From: Acidaminobacter sp. | Lineage (GTDB): Bacteria > Bacillota_A > Clostridia > Peptostreptococcales > Acidaminobacteraceae | NCBI GenBank assembly: GCA_009881125.1 | Contig: WXFH01000322.1 | Location: forward strand, 1 to 48,676 | Length of the DNA: 48,676 nt | Direction: 5' to 3' | Notes under the pieces: generated by a model | Told to the model about the DNA's origin: nothing | The model's input: the letters and a program-made list of their open reading frames with translations, nothing else | The model's database searches: none | Translations under genes and position numbers: made by a program | Shown here: piece after piece, positions 17,973 through 26,257 of the stretch | How positions within the stretch are numbered: the stretch's first letter is position 1 | Layout of the letters: the number at the start of each line of letters is the position of its first letter

Positions 17973-19160
17973 CTAGTCGATTGGAATACTCAGCATCTTC
18001 ATGAGCCGGAACGCTTCCTCATCCGAAAGCGCAGATTGACGGATCATGGTGCCGACGTCTTTTTGTGAATATCTTGGAATGTCGATGATCTGACCACTAT
18101 CTGGATCTACCGTTTTCTTGGTCGTACCGATCATGTCCCATGCCCGGCTGAACATGTCCTTGAACACCTTGGATTCGCCCTCCACTGCCTGGGTAACGTT
18201 GTTTGGATTAGCTGGATCTTTTGACCAGGCAAATTTTTCTCGGTCTAGAGCGAGATTGCCCCACGAGATCGCACGACTTGCGGCGGCGTTAGCCTGATCC
18301 GCCTGAAATGACTTGAGCCACTGTCCATCTGCGACTTTGTCTCGGTCTTTCTGATAATCGAAAGTTGTCTGCCACTGCTGGTCAGATACCGCGGCACGTT
18401 CTTTGTTGAATTCAAACTGCTGGTTCCACTGCTGGGTAGAGGTGTCAAAGGACTGTTGCCACTGGTTGTCCTGCACAGAGTCTCGGGACTGCTGGTAGTT
18501 GGCCCCGTAAGCCCATCTGGAGTCGTCAACGAGGGCTGAGTTTCTTTGAGCCGTAACGGTTGCATTCATTTCGAGCTCCTTGAAGCTGGCGGCTCGGTTG
18601 TTGTCGGCGATGGCTTTCTTCAAGTTGTTGACCAGGTTGATCTCCTGCTGATTGAGCGCGGTCTTCTGTGTGTCTGCGTTGGCGACGATCGCGCCCTGAT
18701 CTGAGGCGACCCCGCCGGAAAAAGAGGTACCCTTGGCCGCGGCGGTCTCGTTGGCCCTTTGCATGTTGCGTGCCGCGCCAACGTCAGCTTGGTCTCTGAG
18801 AGGCTGAAACTGCGCCGGAGCGTCTTTGATCTGCTGGTTGTAGTCTGAGTTGACCTGGTCCCTCGCGGCCTTGATGGCCGCCGCTTGCGCCGCCATCTGG
18901 GCGTCGAAGGAGCTGTTGATCAGCGCCGCGTTGTCCGGGACACTGGCCTGTTGCGCGGTTCTTTGTATTGCGTTGAACCCTGTGCCGTCGGCGTTGGTGC
19001 TGTACCCCGCGGCATTGCGGATGGCTTCCGCAGCGTCCCGTGCCGCCTGCATGCCCGCTTTGTCTCCGGAAGCGTTGGCTGCCGTCCAAGCGTCGCCCGC
19101 GGCTTTGACTTTCTTCTGGTCTTCGGCGTTTAGTGTTATATCGCCAGTTTTAACTGCCAT
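17973..19160 (-). CDS. Putative virion/ejection protein with Trp-Gln repeats
   Basis: I do not recognise the family. The 395-aa protein is alanine- and glutamine-rich and mostly helical. Residues about 220-290 hold repeats of a DxQWxxxFxxxxxR pattern (DNQWQQSFD, DQQWQTTFD, DGQWLKSF). It lacks long hydrophobic segments. It starts after AGAGGTG and lies 29 bp upstream of the giant polyvalent gene. Helical, alanine-rich proteins in that position often are internal core or ejection proteins of short-tailed phages, which is my best inference. Confidence 0.6.
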   Translation of the reverse strand: MAVKTGDITLNAEDQKKVKAAGDAWTAANASGDKAGMQAARDAAEAIRNAAGYSTNADGTGFNAIQRTAQQASVPDNAALINSSFDAQMAAQAAAIKAARDQVNSDYNQQIKDAPAQFQPLRDQADVGAARNMQRANETAAAKGTSFSGGVASDQGAIVANADTQKTALNQQEINLVNNLKKAIADNNRAASFKELEMNATVTAQRNSALVDDSRWAYGANYQQSRDSVQDNQWQQSFDTSTQQWNQQFEFNKERAAVSDQQWQTTFDYQKDRDKVADGQWLKSFQADQANAAASRAISWGNLALDREKFAWSKDPANPNNVTQAVEGESKVFKDMFSRAWDMIGTTKKTVDPDSGQIIDIPRYSQKDVGTMIRQSALSDEEAFRLMKMLSIPID

Positions 19161-19198
19161 ATCATCACCTCTGGTCTAAGTATATGAAAGGTTAAGGT

Positions 19199-19912
19199 TT
19201 ATGCCTGCAATCGGATCGCGTGCAGTTGGGTGGCGTTGTTTCCGGCGCTGTTGGTGCTGGTTGCCGCTTTGATGGTGCCCGCTTGGCTGGCTATGCCTTG
19301 CAGTTTAATAGTCGTTGTGCTCGTCAGGGTGATCACAGCGGTCACCGGGATACAGACCGTGGCGTTTGACACCGAGGCCTGATAGACCTCGCCGCTGGAG
19401 TAGTGCGTGGTTCCGTCTGTAATTCTAGCGCCGTGGTGGCGGGCTGTGGTGGTACTTCTGAGCGCTGTCAGTTGCCCTGTAATCAGCCAAGTTCCAGCCC
19501 CAAGGGATAGGGACACCGAGTCGTACCAATTGTTGGCGGAAGACATGCTTACGTCTGCGGACAGGACGCCGGTGGCGTAGTTGATTGCGCCGGAAGGCCC
19601 CTGCGGTCCTGTGTCGCCCTTGACACCCTGTATGCCCTGTATGCCCTGTGGGCCGGTATCTCCGGTGTCACCTTTTGGACCTTGAACACCTTGTGGTCCG
19701 GACTCGCCCTGAGGACCCTGTAGGCCGGTGTCACCCTTAGGCCCTTGAGGCCCGGTCTCGCCCTGAGGTCCTGCCGGGCCTTGCACACCTTGCGGACCCG
19801 CTGGCCCCGGATCGCCCTTTTCTCCTTGTCCTGTGGCTTTGGCGTCGACGTCGTCTGCCGTGTACATCCAGACTTTTTTATTCGGATTAATCTGAACCAA
19901 TACTCTGGCCAT
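19199..19912 (-). CDS. Collagen-like tail fibre or appendage protein
   Basis: The start is the second ATG (19912), seven bases after AGGAGG; the ATG at 19918 is only one base from it. The 237-aa protein has a short head (residues 1-29, [15 protein letters not shown]), then 26 uninterrupted Gly-X-Y triplets (about 30-107), then a beta-rich C-terminal domain. Collagen-like triple helices are frequent in phage tail fibres and form trimeric stalks. The C-terminal domain probably is a trimeric receptor-binding or trimerisation head. The MARV head resembles the MARG starts of the two propeller proteins upstream. Confidence 0.8.
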   Translation of the reverse strand: MARVLVQINPNKKVWMYTADDVDAKATGQGEKGDPGPAGPQGVQGPAGPQGETGPQGPKGDTGLQGPQGESGPQGVQGPKGDTGDTGPQGIQGIQGVKGDTGPQGPSGAINYATGVLSADVSMSSANNWYDSVSLSLGAGTWLITGQLTALRSTTTARHHGARITDGTTHYSSGEVYQASVSNATVCIPVTAVITLTSTTTIKLQGIASQAGTIKAATSTNSAGNNATQLHAIRLQA

Positions 19913-19922
19913 GCACATTCCT

Positions 19923-19950
19923 CCTATAAAAATAGGGGGTTTACACCCCC
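19923..19950 (-). terminator. Terminator inside the tail gene cluster
   Basis: On the minus strand GGGGGT-GTAA-ACCCCC is followed by TATTTTTAT. The stem overlaps the stop of the 53-aa gene and ends just before the ribosome-binding site of the collagen-like gene. It could reduce readthrough into the collagen-like and giant genes. Confidence 0.55.
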
Positions 19951-20102
19951 ATCAGTTTCTCTAAAAGTTCGACTCGTTTCAGCAGTCCGGCCACGTTGTT
20001 TGGGCTACCTTTTGACTTCTCTGCGGCGATTTCTGCTCTTACAGATTCAGATTGTAACTTTCCGAACTCCTTGGCCTTTGCTAGTCTCTCCTCATGTGTC
20101 AT
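19941..20102 (-). CDS. Small hypothetical protein, 53 aa
   Basis: This short gene starts with [14 protein letters not shown] and ends with a leucine-rich heptad segment ([14 protein letters not shown]) that could form a coiled coil. Its ATG overlaps the TGA of the upstream 85-aa gene by four bases (ATGA), a sign of translational coupling. Its stop codon lies in a terminator stem. I do not recognise a family. Small coiled-coil proteins of this kind often follow tail-fibre genes and may assist assembly, but that is speculation. Confidence 0.65.
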   Translation of the reverse strand: MTHEERLAKAKEFGKLQSESVRAEIAAEKSKGSPNNVAGLLKRVELLEKLMGV

Positions 20103-20356
20103 ACCGTCGTCCCTCCCAGCATTGCGTCGATGACCGCAGTCAGGTTCGCTACCTGCGACCGCAGTTCATCAATCTCCGGCGTAACGTCTTTCGGCTTCAG
20201 TTCAGGGTACTCCACGGCGACGCCGTTCTCGTACTTAAACCACCCTCCGTTGATACCTACCGGCACCGACGGCACGTCGTACGGAATGTAGCCGGGGTGC
20301 TCGTAGGTGATCGCGTCGCGGATCACGTTTTTCTCGTCTACTTTGATATAAAACAT
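20099..20356 (-). CDS. Hypothetical tail-region protein, 85 aa
   Basis: This protein starts MFYIKVDEKNVIRDAIT after GGAGGG. It has a compact N-terminal part rich in Tyr, Pro and Gly (YIPYDVPSVPVGINGGWFKY) and a helical C-terminus (EIDELRSQVANLTAVIDAML). The layout recalls small XkdW-like proteins found after tail-fibre genes in Gram-positive phages, but the match is only by appearance. It lies between the propeller protein and the 53-aa gene in the same operon. Confidence 0.65.
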   Translation of the reverse strand: MFYIKVDEKNVIRDAITYEHPGYIPYDVPSVPVGINGGWFKYENGVAVEYPELKPKDVTPEIDELRSQVANLTAVIDAMLGGTTV

Positions 20357-20368
20357 ATCAGCCCTCCT

Positions 20369-21544
20369 CTAATATTTATGTGTGACCTTCACGGTTCTCT
20401 GATCGCCGGTGGTGCCGCCGTCTTTAGCCACACCTATTTGCTCGTAACTGAGGTAACCGCCTGTTTTGTAGGCCTTTCTGATGTACCCACCCTTGAAAAT
20501 CTCGAGGTACGGCGAAGAATCGCACGTCACGGCGAGATAATCTCCCTCTGCTTTCAGCGCCACGGATTGATGATCGTCCACTGTCAAGCCGGTAAAAGTC
20601 TGTAAAGTGAAGGACGATCCTCTCCTCTTGTACACATTTACGCCCGTAGCGAGGCCAAAGAAAAAGAAAGTTTCATCTTCAGAAATGTCCGCGGAATACC
20701 CCGCGGCACTTGGCACGGTGTCAAAAGGTGTGGCGAAGTAGGTATAAAATAAAGGGTCTCCTGCGTCTAAGTAAATACGCGCATAAGGCGCACCCGAGAT
20801 CGCACAAGACAAGTACTTCCCTGTACTGCTGTACTTCAGGCCTTTAGCCGAAAAACCTGTATTAGAGTAAATTCTAGTAAAACTGTCCCCGTCGCGTTCA
20901 TACACATACACGCCGTTCGTCGACATCCCCGCGGCGAGCCTCAACCCGTCAGGGCTGAAACTTAAAGCGTTGACCGTTGTTGTCGGCGGGTTGGACGGGT
21001 TGGATATTTTTGTGTAAGTATCCCCGGTTTTTTTATAAAGGCTAAGGTAGTAAGTAACCCCACCGACAGCGAGATACTGGTCATCAGGTGTCAGATCTAT
21101 CGCGTATACATTGCCTCCCGGAAGGGCGTCTAGGATATCGATAGCCGTGAATACGTCTCCGCTTCGACTGTAAACTTTTATCTGGGAGGATCCGCACCCT
21201 ACGAATAACCGCGTACCGTCCGAGTTAAACTTAAGTGCGTAGACTGCTCCGCCAGGGAGGGTTGCCGGATTGTCGAGTTTGGTAAAAGTGTCCCCTTCCC
21301 GTTTGAACACTATCAGATACGGTGTGGAGGCGGAACCGAGGGCAAGATACACGCCGTCCGGACTCCAAGCGCAGGCGTAGGCTATGTTAGTGGGTATTCC
21401 GCTCGGTGTGCTGAGTTCGGTGTCCGGGTGCTTCGAGGTAAGGCCGACTACCTCGCCCGCTTTTATGGTCTCTCCGAAAGTGGCGACCACCGCGATTCCG
21501 ATCTTGAGCGGCCCGCCGCCGGTGTTGACTTTTCCTCTGGCCAT
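20369..21544 (-). CDS. WD40-like seven-bladed beta-propeller tail protein (copy 2)
   Basis: This 391-aa protein starts MARGKVNTGG after AGGAGG. After a short head it has seven repeats of about 43 residues with the WSPDG/FSPDG-type turn (CAWSPDG, LKFNSDG, IDLTPDD, LSFSPDG, LKYSSTG and two weaker copies) and YxKxGDxFTK strands, which gives a closed propeller. The C-terminus (YEQIGVAKDGGTTGD) has a motif shared with the neighbouring gene. The two genes are tandem paralogues in the tail cluster. Propellers bind protein or sugar ligands, so a receptor-binding role is likely. The fold call is firm and the function inferred. Confidence 0.78.
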   Translation of the reverse strand: MARGKVNTGGGPLKIGIAVVATFGETIKAGEVVGLTSKHPDTELSTPSGIPTNIAYACAWSPDGVYLALGSASTPYLIVFKREGDTFTKLDNPATLPGGAVYALKFNSDGTRLFVGCGSSQIKVYSRSGDVFTAIDILDALPGGNVYAIDLTPDDQYLAVGGVTYYLSLYKKTGDTYTKISNPSNPPTTTVNALSFSPDGLRLAAGMSTNGVYVYERDGDSFTRIYSNTGFSAKGLKYSSTGKYLSCAISGAPYARIYLDAGDPLFYTYFATPFDTVPSAAGYSADISEDETFFFFGLATGVNVYKRRGSSFTLQTFTGLTVDDHQSVALKAEGDYLAVTCDSSPYLEIFKGGYIRKAYKTGGYLSYEQIGVAKDGGTTGDQRTVKVTHKY

Positions 21545-21554
21545 AGGCCACCTC

Positions 21555-22736
21555 CTAGTAGTCGTCTGCGAGGACGATCATTTTCTTGACCTCACCGATG
21601 CTTCCGTCTTCCTTGGCCACGCCGATCTTACGGAATCCTGAGATCTCCGGCGCGTTGTAGAGTTTCACCGACCCTCCTGTGAGGACATGGACGTAAGGCG
21701 ACTCGGCGCTAGCGGCGACTATCATTGACAGGTCGGCTCTTATAGCAAACCCTTGAGCGTAGGCCGAAGTCGATAAAAGTGCGTTCACTGCGGTGCCAAA
21801 GACATCCCCGTCGCGTTTTGAAAGATATAGTCTGGACATATCTGATGGCGCGTAGGCGACGATATTATTGTCCGGGCTAAAGCGCATGGATCTTACCATC
21901 TCTCCGTGCGATAACGAAAGGGACATATTACTGAACACATCCCCTACCCGCTTAAACATTCTAATCCCGCCGCCGGGAGCATCGTAGGCCACAGCAATGT
22001 GCCGCCCACTCGGGGAGAACTCAATCCACAGGAAGGCATAGGTACTTGTTGTCTCATAGATTTTAGTCAGCGTTGTACCCTCTCTCTTGTACACCCTGAA
22101 GTAAGAGGAAGCTGAGTTTTGCCCAAGCACGAAGTAAGTGCCAGTCGGGTCTACCGTGCAGGACGCGCTTGAGTTAGTATCTGCGGGGTTTGCCAGATTA
22201 GAGAACGTATCCCCGCTCCGTTCATAGACCACCATGAAAGGCGAGGTGTTCGTCGTTACCATCAGATACTTGCTGTCCCCGCTCCAAGCGATGGCGGTGG
22301 GCGACGCTGTGGGCAAGACCGCGGGGTCTGCGAGTTTCGTCAATACGCCGTCTACAAATTTATAGATGTTGATGCAGGAGGCTCCGCCGCCTACCGCAAG
22401 ATACTCTCCGTTCGGGCTCCATTTATGGATACGGGACAGAAACGCCACGGCTGGATCTGCTTGTTTCGTGAAAGATGTTCCGTCAACGGTGTAGATGTGA
22501 AGGTAAGGGGCGGCATTGATGCCGACACTCAGCAGACCTTTTGGTTCGTTGAACTCTGCGCGATAGGCGGCGGAAGGCACGGCCACGTCAAAGGTGGCGG
22601 TTATTTTGGTGGTGGGTAGCGATGCGACCTTGGTGCCGACCGGGGCGTCTTTGACGACACTCTCCGCCAGCTCGTAGGACTCTTCCGTGGAATAGATCTT
22701 GGCGCCGCCTGCCGATTCTATAGGTCCTCTGGCCAT
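21555..22736 (-). CDS. WD40-like seven-bladed beta-propeller tail protein (copy 1)
   Basis: This 393-aa protein is the upstream member of the tandem propeller pair. It starts MARGPIESAGG one base after the preceding stop. It has seven blades (HKWSPNG, IAWSGDS, CTVDPTG, IEFSPSG, MRFSPDN among the turns) with strands such as YKREGTTLTK. The C-terminus ends KIGVAKEDGSIGEVKKM, matching the KIGVAKDGG segment of the other copy. The paralogues have diverged strongly in the blades while head and tail motifs remain, as expected for adhesion proteins under selection. Confidence 0.78.
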   Translation of the reverse strand: MARGPIESAGGAKIYSTEESYELAESVVKDAPVGTKVASLPTTKITATFDVAVPSAAYRAEFNEPKGLLSVGINAAPYLHIYTVDGTSFTKQADPAVAFLSRIHKWSPNGEYLAVGGGASCINIYKFVDGVLTKLADPAVLPTASPTAIAWSGDSKYLMVTTNTSPFMVVYERSGDTFSNLANPADTNSSASCTVDPTGTYFVLGQNSASSYFRVYKREGTTLTKIYETTSTYAFLWIEFSPSGRHIAVAYDAPGGGIRMFKRVGDVFSNMSLSLSHGEMVRSMRFSPDNNIVAYAPSDMSRLYLSKRDGDVFGTAVNALLSTSAYAQGFAIRADLSMIVAASAESPYVHVLTGGSVKLYNAPEISGFRKIGVAKEDGSIGEVKKMIVLADDY

Positions 22737-22737
22737 C

Positions 22738-23418
22738 CTACTTCACCACCTCGTAGGAGAAGTCCATGGCCGCGGTTGGATCGGTCTTGGCGTAGAAGGT
22801 GATCGTGTCTGTACCGCTCTCGTTGGTCGGGCAGAGTTCGGCGGCCTGTGCGATGTCGTGGGCGTCCTTGTCTAGGGTGATGCGCACGGTGTCGGTGGCG
22901 GTGATACCGCTGACAGTGAGCACGAGTTTTCTCGCATAATCACCCGTGGCGGCTTCCCACCCGGTCGAGGTGATTGTGCTGGTGCCTTTGACGACCTTGG
23001 CCTGCGGAGCGAAGGTGATCCACTTGCTGGTGGTGGTGTCCCACACCAGTGCGTCCCCGTCAGCCACCCCTGTGACATTGACGTCCGGGGCGTTGGAGAG
23101 GTTCAGCGCACCCTCGGGTAGTGATCCAGCCACGACGCCTTGGATTTGGAGATCGATATAGGTCTTGATCGCCTCTAGCGTACCCTGCACCGTACTGGCA
23201 GAGACGCCAGTGATCGGCGTCATACCGACGTTGGCCGCTCCGGAAGTTGAGACCAACAGATCGATGACGCCGTTCAGAGCAACCCTGAGCTCCTCGGGGC
23301 TGGAGTCGTACCAGTCCTGAAGTTGTTGATACGTCATGCCGTTGATGGTGTTAGGCCGCCTGTCCAGCATGCGGTGTGTCTTGGCGAAAGCGGTTATCTT
23401 ATTGCTGATAAGTGGCAT
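22738..23418 (-). CDS. Tail fibre/connector-like protein, 226 aa
   Basis: This protein starts MPLISNKITAFAKTHRMLDRR. Its N-terminal helical region includes MTYQQLQDWYDSSPEELRVALNGVIDLL. The C-terminal half is beta-rich (about residues 130-226, with GTSTITSTGWEA and TVSGITATDTVRI). The C-terminal pattern resembles a jelly-roll-like domain seen in many phage tail proteins. The start overlaps the stop of the nozzle-like gene by one base (TAATG). It probably links the tail tip to the propeller proteins. No catalytic motif is visible. Confidence 0.62.
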   Translation of the reverse strand: MPLISNKITAFAKTHRMLDRRPNTINGMTYQQLQDWYDSSPEELRVALNGVIDLLVSTSGAANVGMTPITGVSASTVQGTLEAIKTYIDLQIQGVVAGSLPEGALNLSNAPDVNVTGVADGDALVWDTTTSKWITFAPQAKVVKGTSTITSTGWEAATGDYARKLVLTVSGITATDTVRITLDKDAHDIAQAAELCPTNESGTDTITFYAKTDPTAAMDFSYEVVK

Positions 23419-25262
23419 TATCTCACCTCACTCAGATTCTGATAGGTAATGTCGATGGAGCTAAACCCGAAGAACTCATTGATCACGCCGGAACTCGTGA
23501 GCCGGACTTGAAAGCGCTGGATGTTGCGTGCGTCGTCCACCCGAACCTTGAAGGCTCGCACGGTGCGGTTGGTGTCGTAAGACCAGTCGCCATAGTCCAC
23601 CACACCATAGTCGAAGAGATCCATGCGCTCGGTATGCACCACGCCGCTGGAACCTTCTTCGGTGGCGTATTCCACCGCGAGCTTGGCTTGGTTCCAAGGC
23701 TTCATCCCAATGATGAGACTCTGAACGAGCTTGGTCTGATCGTCTCTCTCGAAAGTGGTGATGATACTGGAGAAGTATGCGTTGATCACGGCTCCGTCGT
23801 CGTTATATGGGTAGAGGTCGCTTCCGTCTTTTGGCTTCACTCGGTAGACCATACCTCTGTCGTTTGATCCAAAGAGAAGATCGCCATCCTCGGCCCAGAC
23901 ATTGACCGGCAAATTATCCCACGGGTACCACACAGGCTGGTATCTCCCTGTGGCTTCGTCCTGCACGAAGGTGTTGTAGTCACACACCCACACTGTGCCG
24001 CCTGTTGTGGCCAGATAGTACTTGCCCTTATAGTCGATGCCCTCTCCAACTCCTACGGCCTTGATGCCCGTAAGGCTGGAGATTGGAGACACGTTGCGCT
24101 CGTCACGTACGTTGGTTCCTACGACTTCGTACACACCCTCGTCAGATAGGAAAACCGGATTGTTGTTCAGGATCTGGATCGACCCTGCGCTATAGGCTCC
24201 TCGCTCTCGGCTAAGAGGGACGCTTGGAAAGTGCGTGACGGTTCTGCCATAGGCGTCCTCTTCAATCGACCAGTTTCTCAGGTAGACACTGCGGCGCTTT
24301 AGGACGACCATGCGGTCGTACTGGACGGCGTACCCCACGACGGGATCTGTGTCTCCACCGATGCGATCGAAGTTGGTGTCCGGCCAGTAGGTTGGGTCGT
24401 AGGCACCTGAGAGCGGGAGCCCCGTCCACCAGTCGATGTGTGGGTAGTCTGGATTGCCTGTGACGAAGACCCTCGAGTCATTTGGCCCACCGTAGACATG
24501 GGCCACGTGGCACTTCTTGATTCGGCTGGCGTCGGCGTAGCTGTCCTTCTTAACCTGCACCTCAAGATTATTCGTGCCCGCACCTGGATCCGCCACAAGG
24601 GTCAGAACACCGGTGGTAAGGTTGACGGAGTAGTCGGTTGTCACTGTCTTCAGCGCCCCGTTCAGCCAGACGAATTCCAGTGCGTCCAGCGGCGCGCCGT
24701 GGATCTGGTAGGTCTTGGTCGCGGCTACAGTGGAAAACTTCTGCTTGAAGCGTGGCTGAAGCAGATTTAGATCCTCCACTCTCGTGCCGCCGCCGCCTGG
24801 AGGCGTTCCAATCAGGAAGGTCGGGATGTAGGCGATCGACTCCGCCGTCACGAAGGTGGTGCCGTTGAAGACTATGAAGTTGGTACCGTCTAGAATACAC
24901 AGTTTCGTGGCCAGCATGAAGCTTATGGACTTTGAGGCAGCCATGCCGGAATAGGCCTCGACCGGTTGTTCACCTAGGGTGTCGTAGATGTAGAGCTTGG
25001 TTCCGTGATGGATGATCCGGATCGTTGTACTGTCGGTGTCGATCCACTTATGGATCCCGAGGATCGCCCCAGCGCCAAGACTTGTAGCGAATAGCTTCTC
25101 ATACCCAGTTCTCATCTCCGGAGTGCCTTCGTCATCCAGCACACAGTTCATCATTGCAGGAGAGCGACGCACGTCCCGTGTGCCGGTCACATCTACGCCG
25201 AGAAACTGCCGGATGGATAGCGGCGGGTTCTGCCGCGGGAGCCGCGTCACTGGCCTGATCAT
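23418..25262 (-). CDS. Tail nozzle / stabilisation-like protein
   Basis: This 614-aa protein begins MIRPVTRLPRQNPPLSIRQFLGVDVTGTRDVRRSP. It consists largely of beta-strands with a mix of Trp, Tyr and Gly. The N-terminal phrase about an initial list of residues with constants (NCVLDDEGTPEMRTGYEKL) is common in tail stabilisation or nozzle proteins of short-tailed phages of the P22/T7 type. It overlaps the adaptor gene by four bases (ATGA). I infer that it closes the portal-adaptor channel. The assignment rests on pattern and gene order. Confidence 0.6.
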   Translation of the reverse strand: MIRPVTRLPRQNPPLSIRQFLGVDVTGTRDVRRSPAMMNCVLDDEGTPEMRTGYEKLFATSLGAGAILGIHKWIDTDSTTIRIIHHGTKLYIYDTLGEQPVEAYSGMAASKSISFMLATKLCILDGTNFIVFNGTTFVTAESIAYIPTFLIGTPPGGGGTRVEDLNLLQPRFKQKFSTVAATKTYQIHGAPLDALEFVWLNGALKTVTTDYSVNLTTGVLTLVADPGAGTNNLEVQVKKDSYADASRIKKCHVAHVYGGPNDSRVFVTGNPDYPHIDWWTGLPLSGAYDPTYWPDTNFDRIGGDTDPVVGYAVQYDRMVVLKRRSVYLRNWSIEEDAYGRTVTHFPSVPLSRERGAYSAGSIQILNNNPVFLSDEGVYEVVGTNVRDERNVSPISSLTGIKAVGVGEGIDYKGKYYLATTGGTVWVCDYNTFVQDEATGRYQPVWYPWDNLPVNVWAEDGDLLFGSNDRGMVYRVKPKDGSDLYPYNDDGAVINAYFSSIITTFERDDQTKLVQSLIIGMKPWNQAKLAVEYATEEGSSGVVHTERMDLFDYGVVDYGDWSYDTNRTVRAFKVRVDDARNIQRFQVRLTSSGVINEFFGFSSIDITYQNLSEVR

Positions 25263-25846
25263 CCGTTATACCTCACTCTCCGTGGCAGCCGGTTTCCTGC
25301 TCTGATGTTCTCGAAGCTGTCGTTGTAAAGGCCTAGCCACACCTGCGCCCTTGCGGAGTCATACTCGGTGCCCTCTTCGGACAGGAACTGGTAGTTGGCG
25401 TACTGGCACAACACCCTCGGATCCACATACCGCTCATCGATCGGAAGAGCCGCGGTAAGATTCGACAAGGTGAGCTCTGCGGGAAGGTACTCGTAAGCGA
25501 TGAGAATGATGGCGTTTGAAAGTCCGTTCACCTCCACCGACTCAATCTGGCTCACGTTGTAGTCATACCGAACGCCATCCAGCGTAATGGCACGGATCCG
25601 GATGCAGTCGTGTGTTAGATCAGAGAGGTCAAAGCGCCCGTATTCATCCAGTGTGATCTCCTCTGAGAAAAGCGGGCCGAGACGCTCGCGGGCGATCTTG
25701 CGCGCGGCATAGTTTATCCCGGATAGGAACCGAGTCGCGTACTCGAGGCCTTTATTGGTGTAGACCCCGCCGGTCTGCACCATTGTTTTTACGTTATACG
25801 TGTTGCGGGCGCACTCCTGAAGTGCATCGCCCAGTGTCCAAGGCAT
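25259..25846 (-). CDS. Head-tail adaptor-like protein
   Basis: This 195-aa, mostly helical protein has the size and placement of the adaptor (head completion or tubular tail A) proteins: it lies after the coat gene and before the nozzle-like gene. It begins MPWTLGDALQECARNTYNVKT. The C-terminus (AQVWLGLYNDSFENIRAGNR) resembles that of several adaptor proteins. The start follows GGGGAG. No sequence motif is decisive, so the function is inferred mainly from gene order. Confidence 0.6.
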   Translation of the reverse strand: MPWTLGDALQECARNTYNVKTMVQTGGVYTNKGLEYATRFLSGINYAARKIARERLGPLFSEEITLDEYGRFDLSDLTHDCIRIRAITLDGVRYDYNVSQIESVEVNGLSNAIILIAYEYLPAELTLSNLTAALPIDERYVDPRVLCQYANYQFLSEEGTEYDSARAQVWLGLYNDSFENIRAGNRLPRRVRYNG

Positions 25847-25851
25847 TTACA

Positions 25852-26193
25852 TCACTCCCCGTACAGGTAGTTGTTGATCAGTGGTCGACGGATGTCCCTC
25901 GCCAGGGCCTCGGCCATATTGGAAAGTTTTCTGTCCTCTTCCGCCTCAGCCTTTTCGTTCTGCTGGTCAACGTAGTCGAGGATCTCACCACGTTTATTCA
26001 ACCACACAGTGTGGCGCCAGTCGGCAATGAGATCCCGGTCGACCTCTCCATATTTCACCTTGGCAAACGGTCCACCATTGAAGGTGACGTGATATTCTTC
26101 CTTCTCGTAATCGAAGGCAATGTCGAAGCGTTCATCGATGTCGCGTAGTTCATTCCTCAAGTGGTGGCACTTCGCGCCTTTGGGGTCAAGCAT
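25852..26193 (-). CDS. Hypothetical protein, 113 aa, head-tail region
   Basis: The start is ATG at 26193, six bases after GAGGAGG; an in-frame TTG upstream is part of that ribosome-binding site. The protein (MLDPKGAKCHHLRNELRD...) is acidic and helical. It has a central VTFNGGPFAKVKYGEVDRDLIADWRH segment and a glutamate-rich stretch. It is the first gene after the coat-gene terminator and lies six bases before the adaptor gene. I do not recognise a family. Confidence 0.65.
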   Translation of the reverse strand: MLDPKGAKCHHLRNELRDIDERFDIAFDYEKEEYHVTFNGGPFAKVKYGEVDRDLIADWRHTVWLNKRGEILDYVDQQNEKAEAEEDRKLSNMAEALARDIRRPLINNYLYGE

Positions 26194-26212
26194 GAATATC
26201 CTCCTCAAAGTG

Positions 26213-26244
26213 AAAAAAGGGAAGGAGTCTTTAGGCTCCCTCCC
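26213..26244 (-). terminator. Strong terminator after the coat gene
   Basis: On the minus strand GGGAGGGAG pairs with CTCCTTCCC (26219-26244, one G-U pair) and is followed by TTTTTT (26213-26218). It lies 14 bp past the coat-protein stop. It would lower transcription of the tail genes relative to the coat gene. Confidence 0.8.
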
Positions 26245-26257
26245 TCATTCATTGTTC

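Noticed and set aside
19745..20605. 286-codon plus-strand ORF across the tail genes
   Set aside because: It runs antisense over three real genes and a terminator, and its composition (Arg, His, Cys-rich) is that of a shadow frame.
20369..22736. Diversity-generating retroelement acting on the propeller genes
   Set aside because: No reverse transcriptase gene or template repeat is present in the window.
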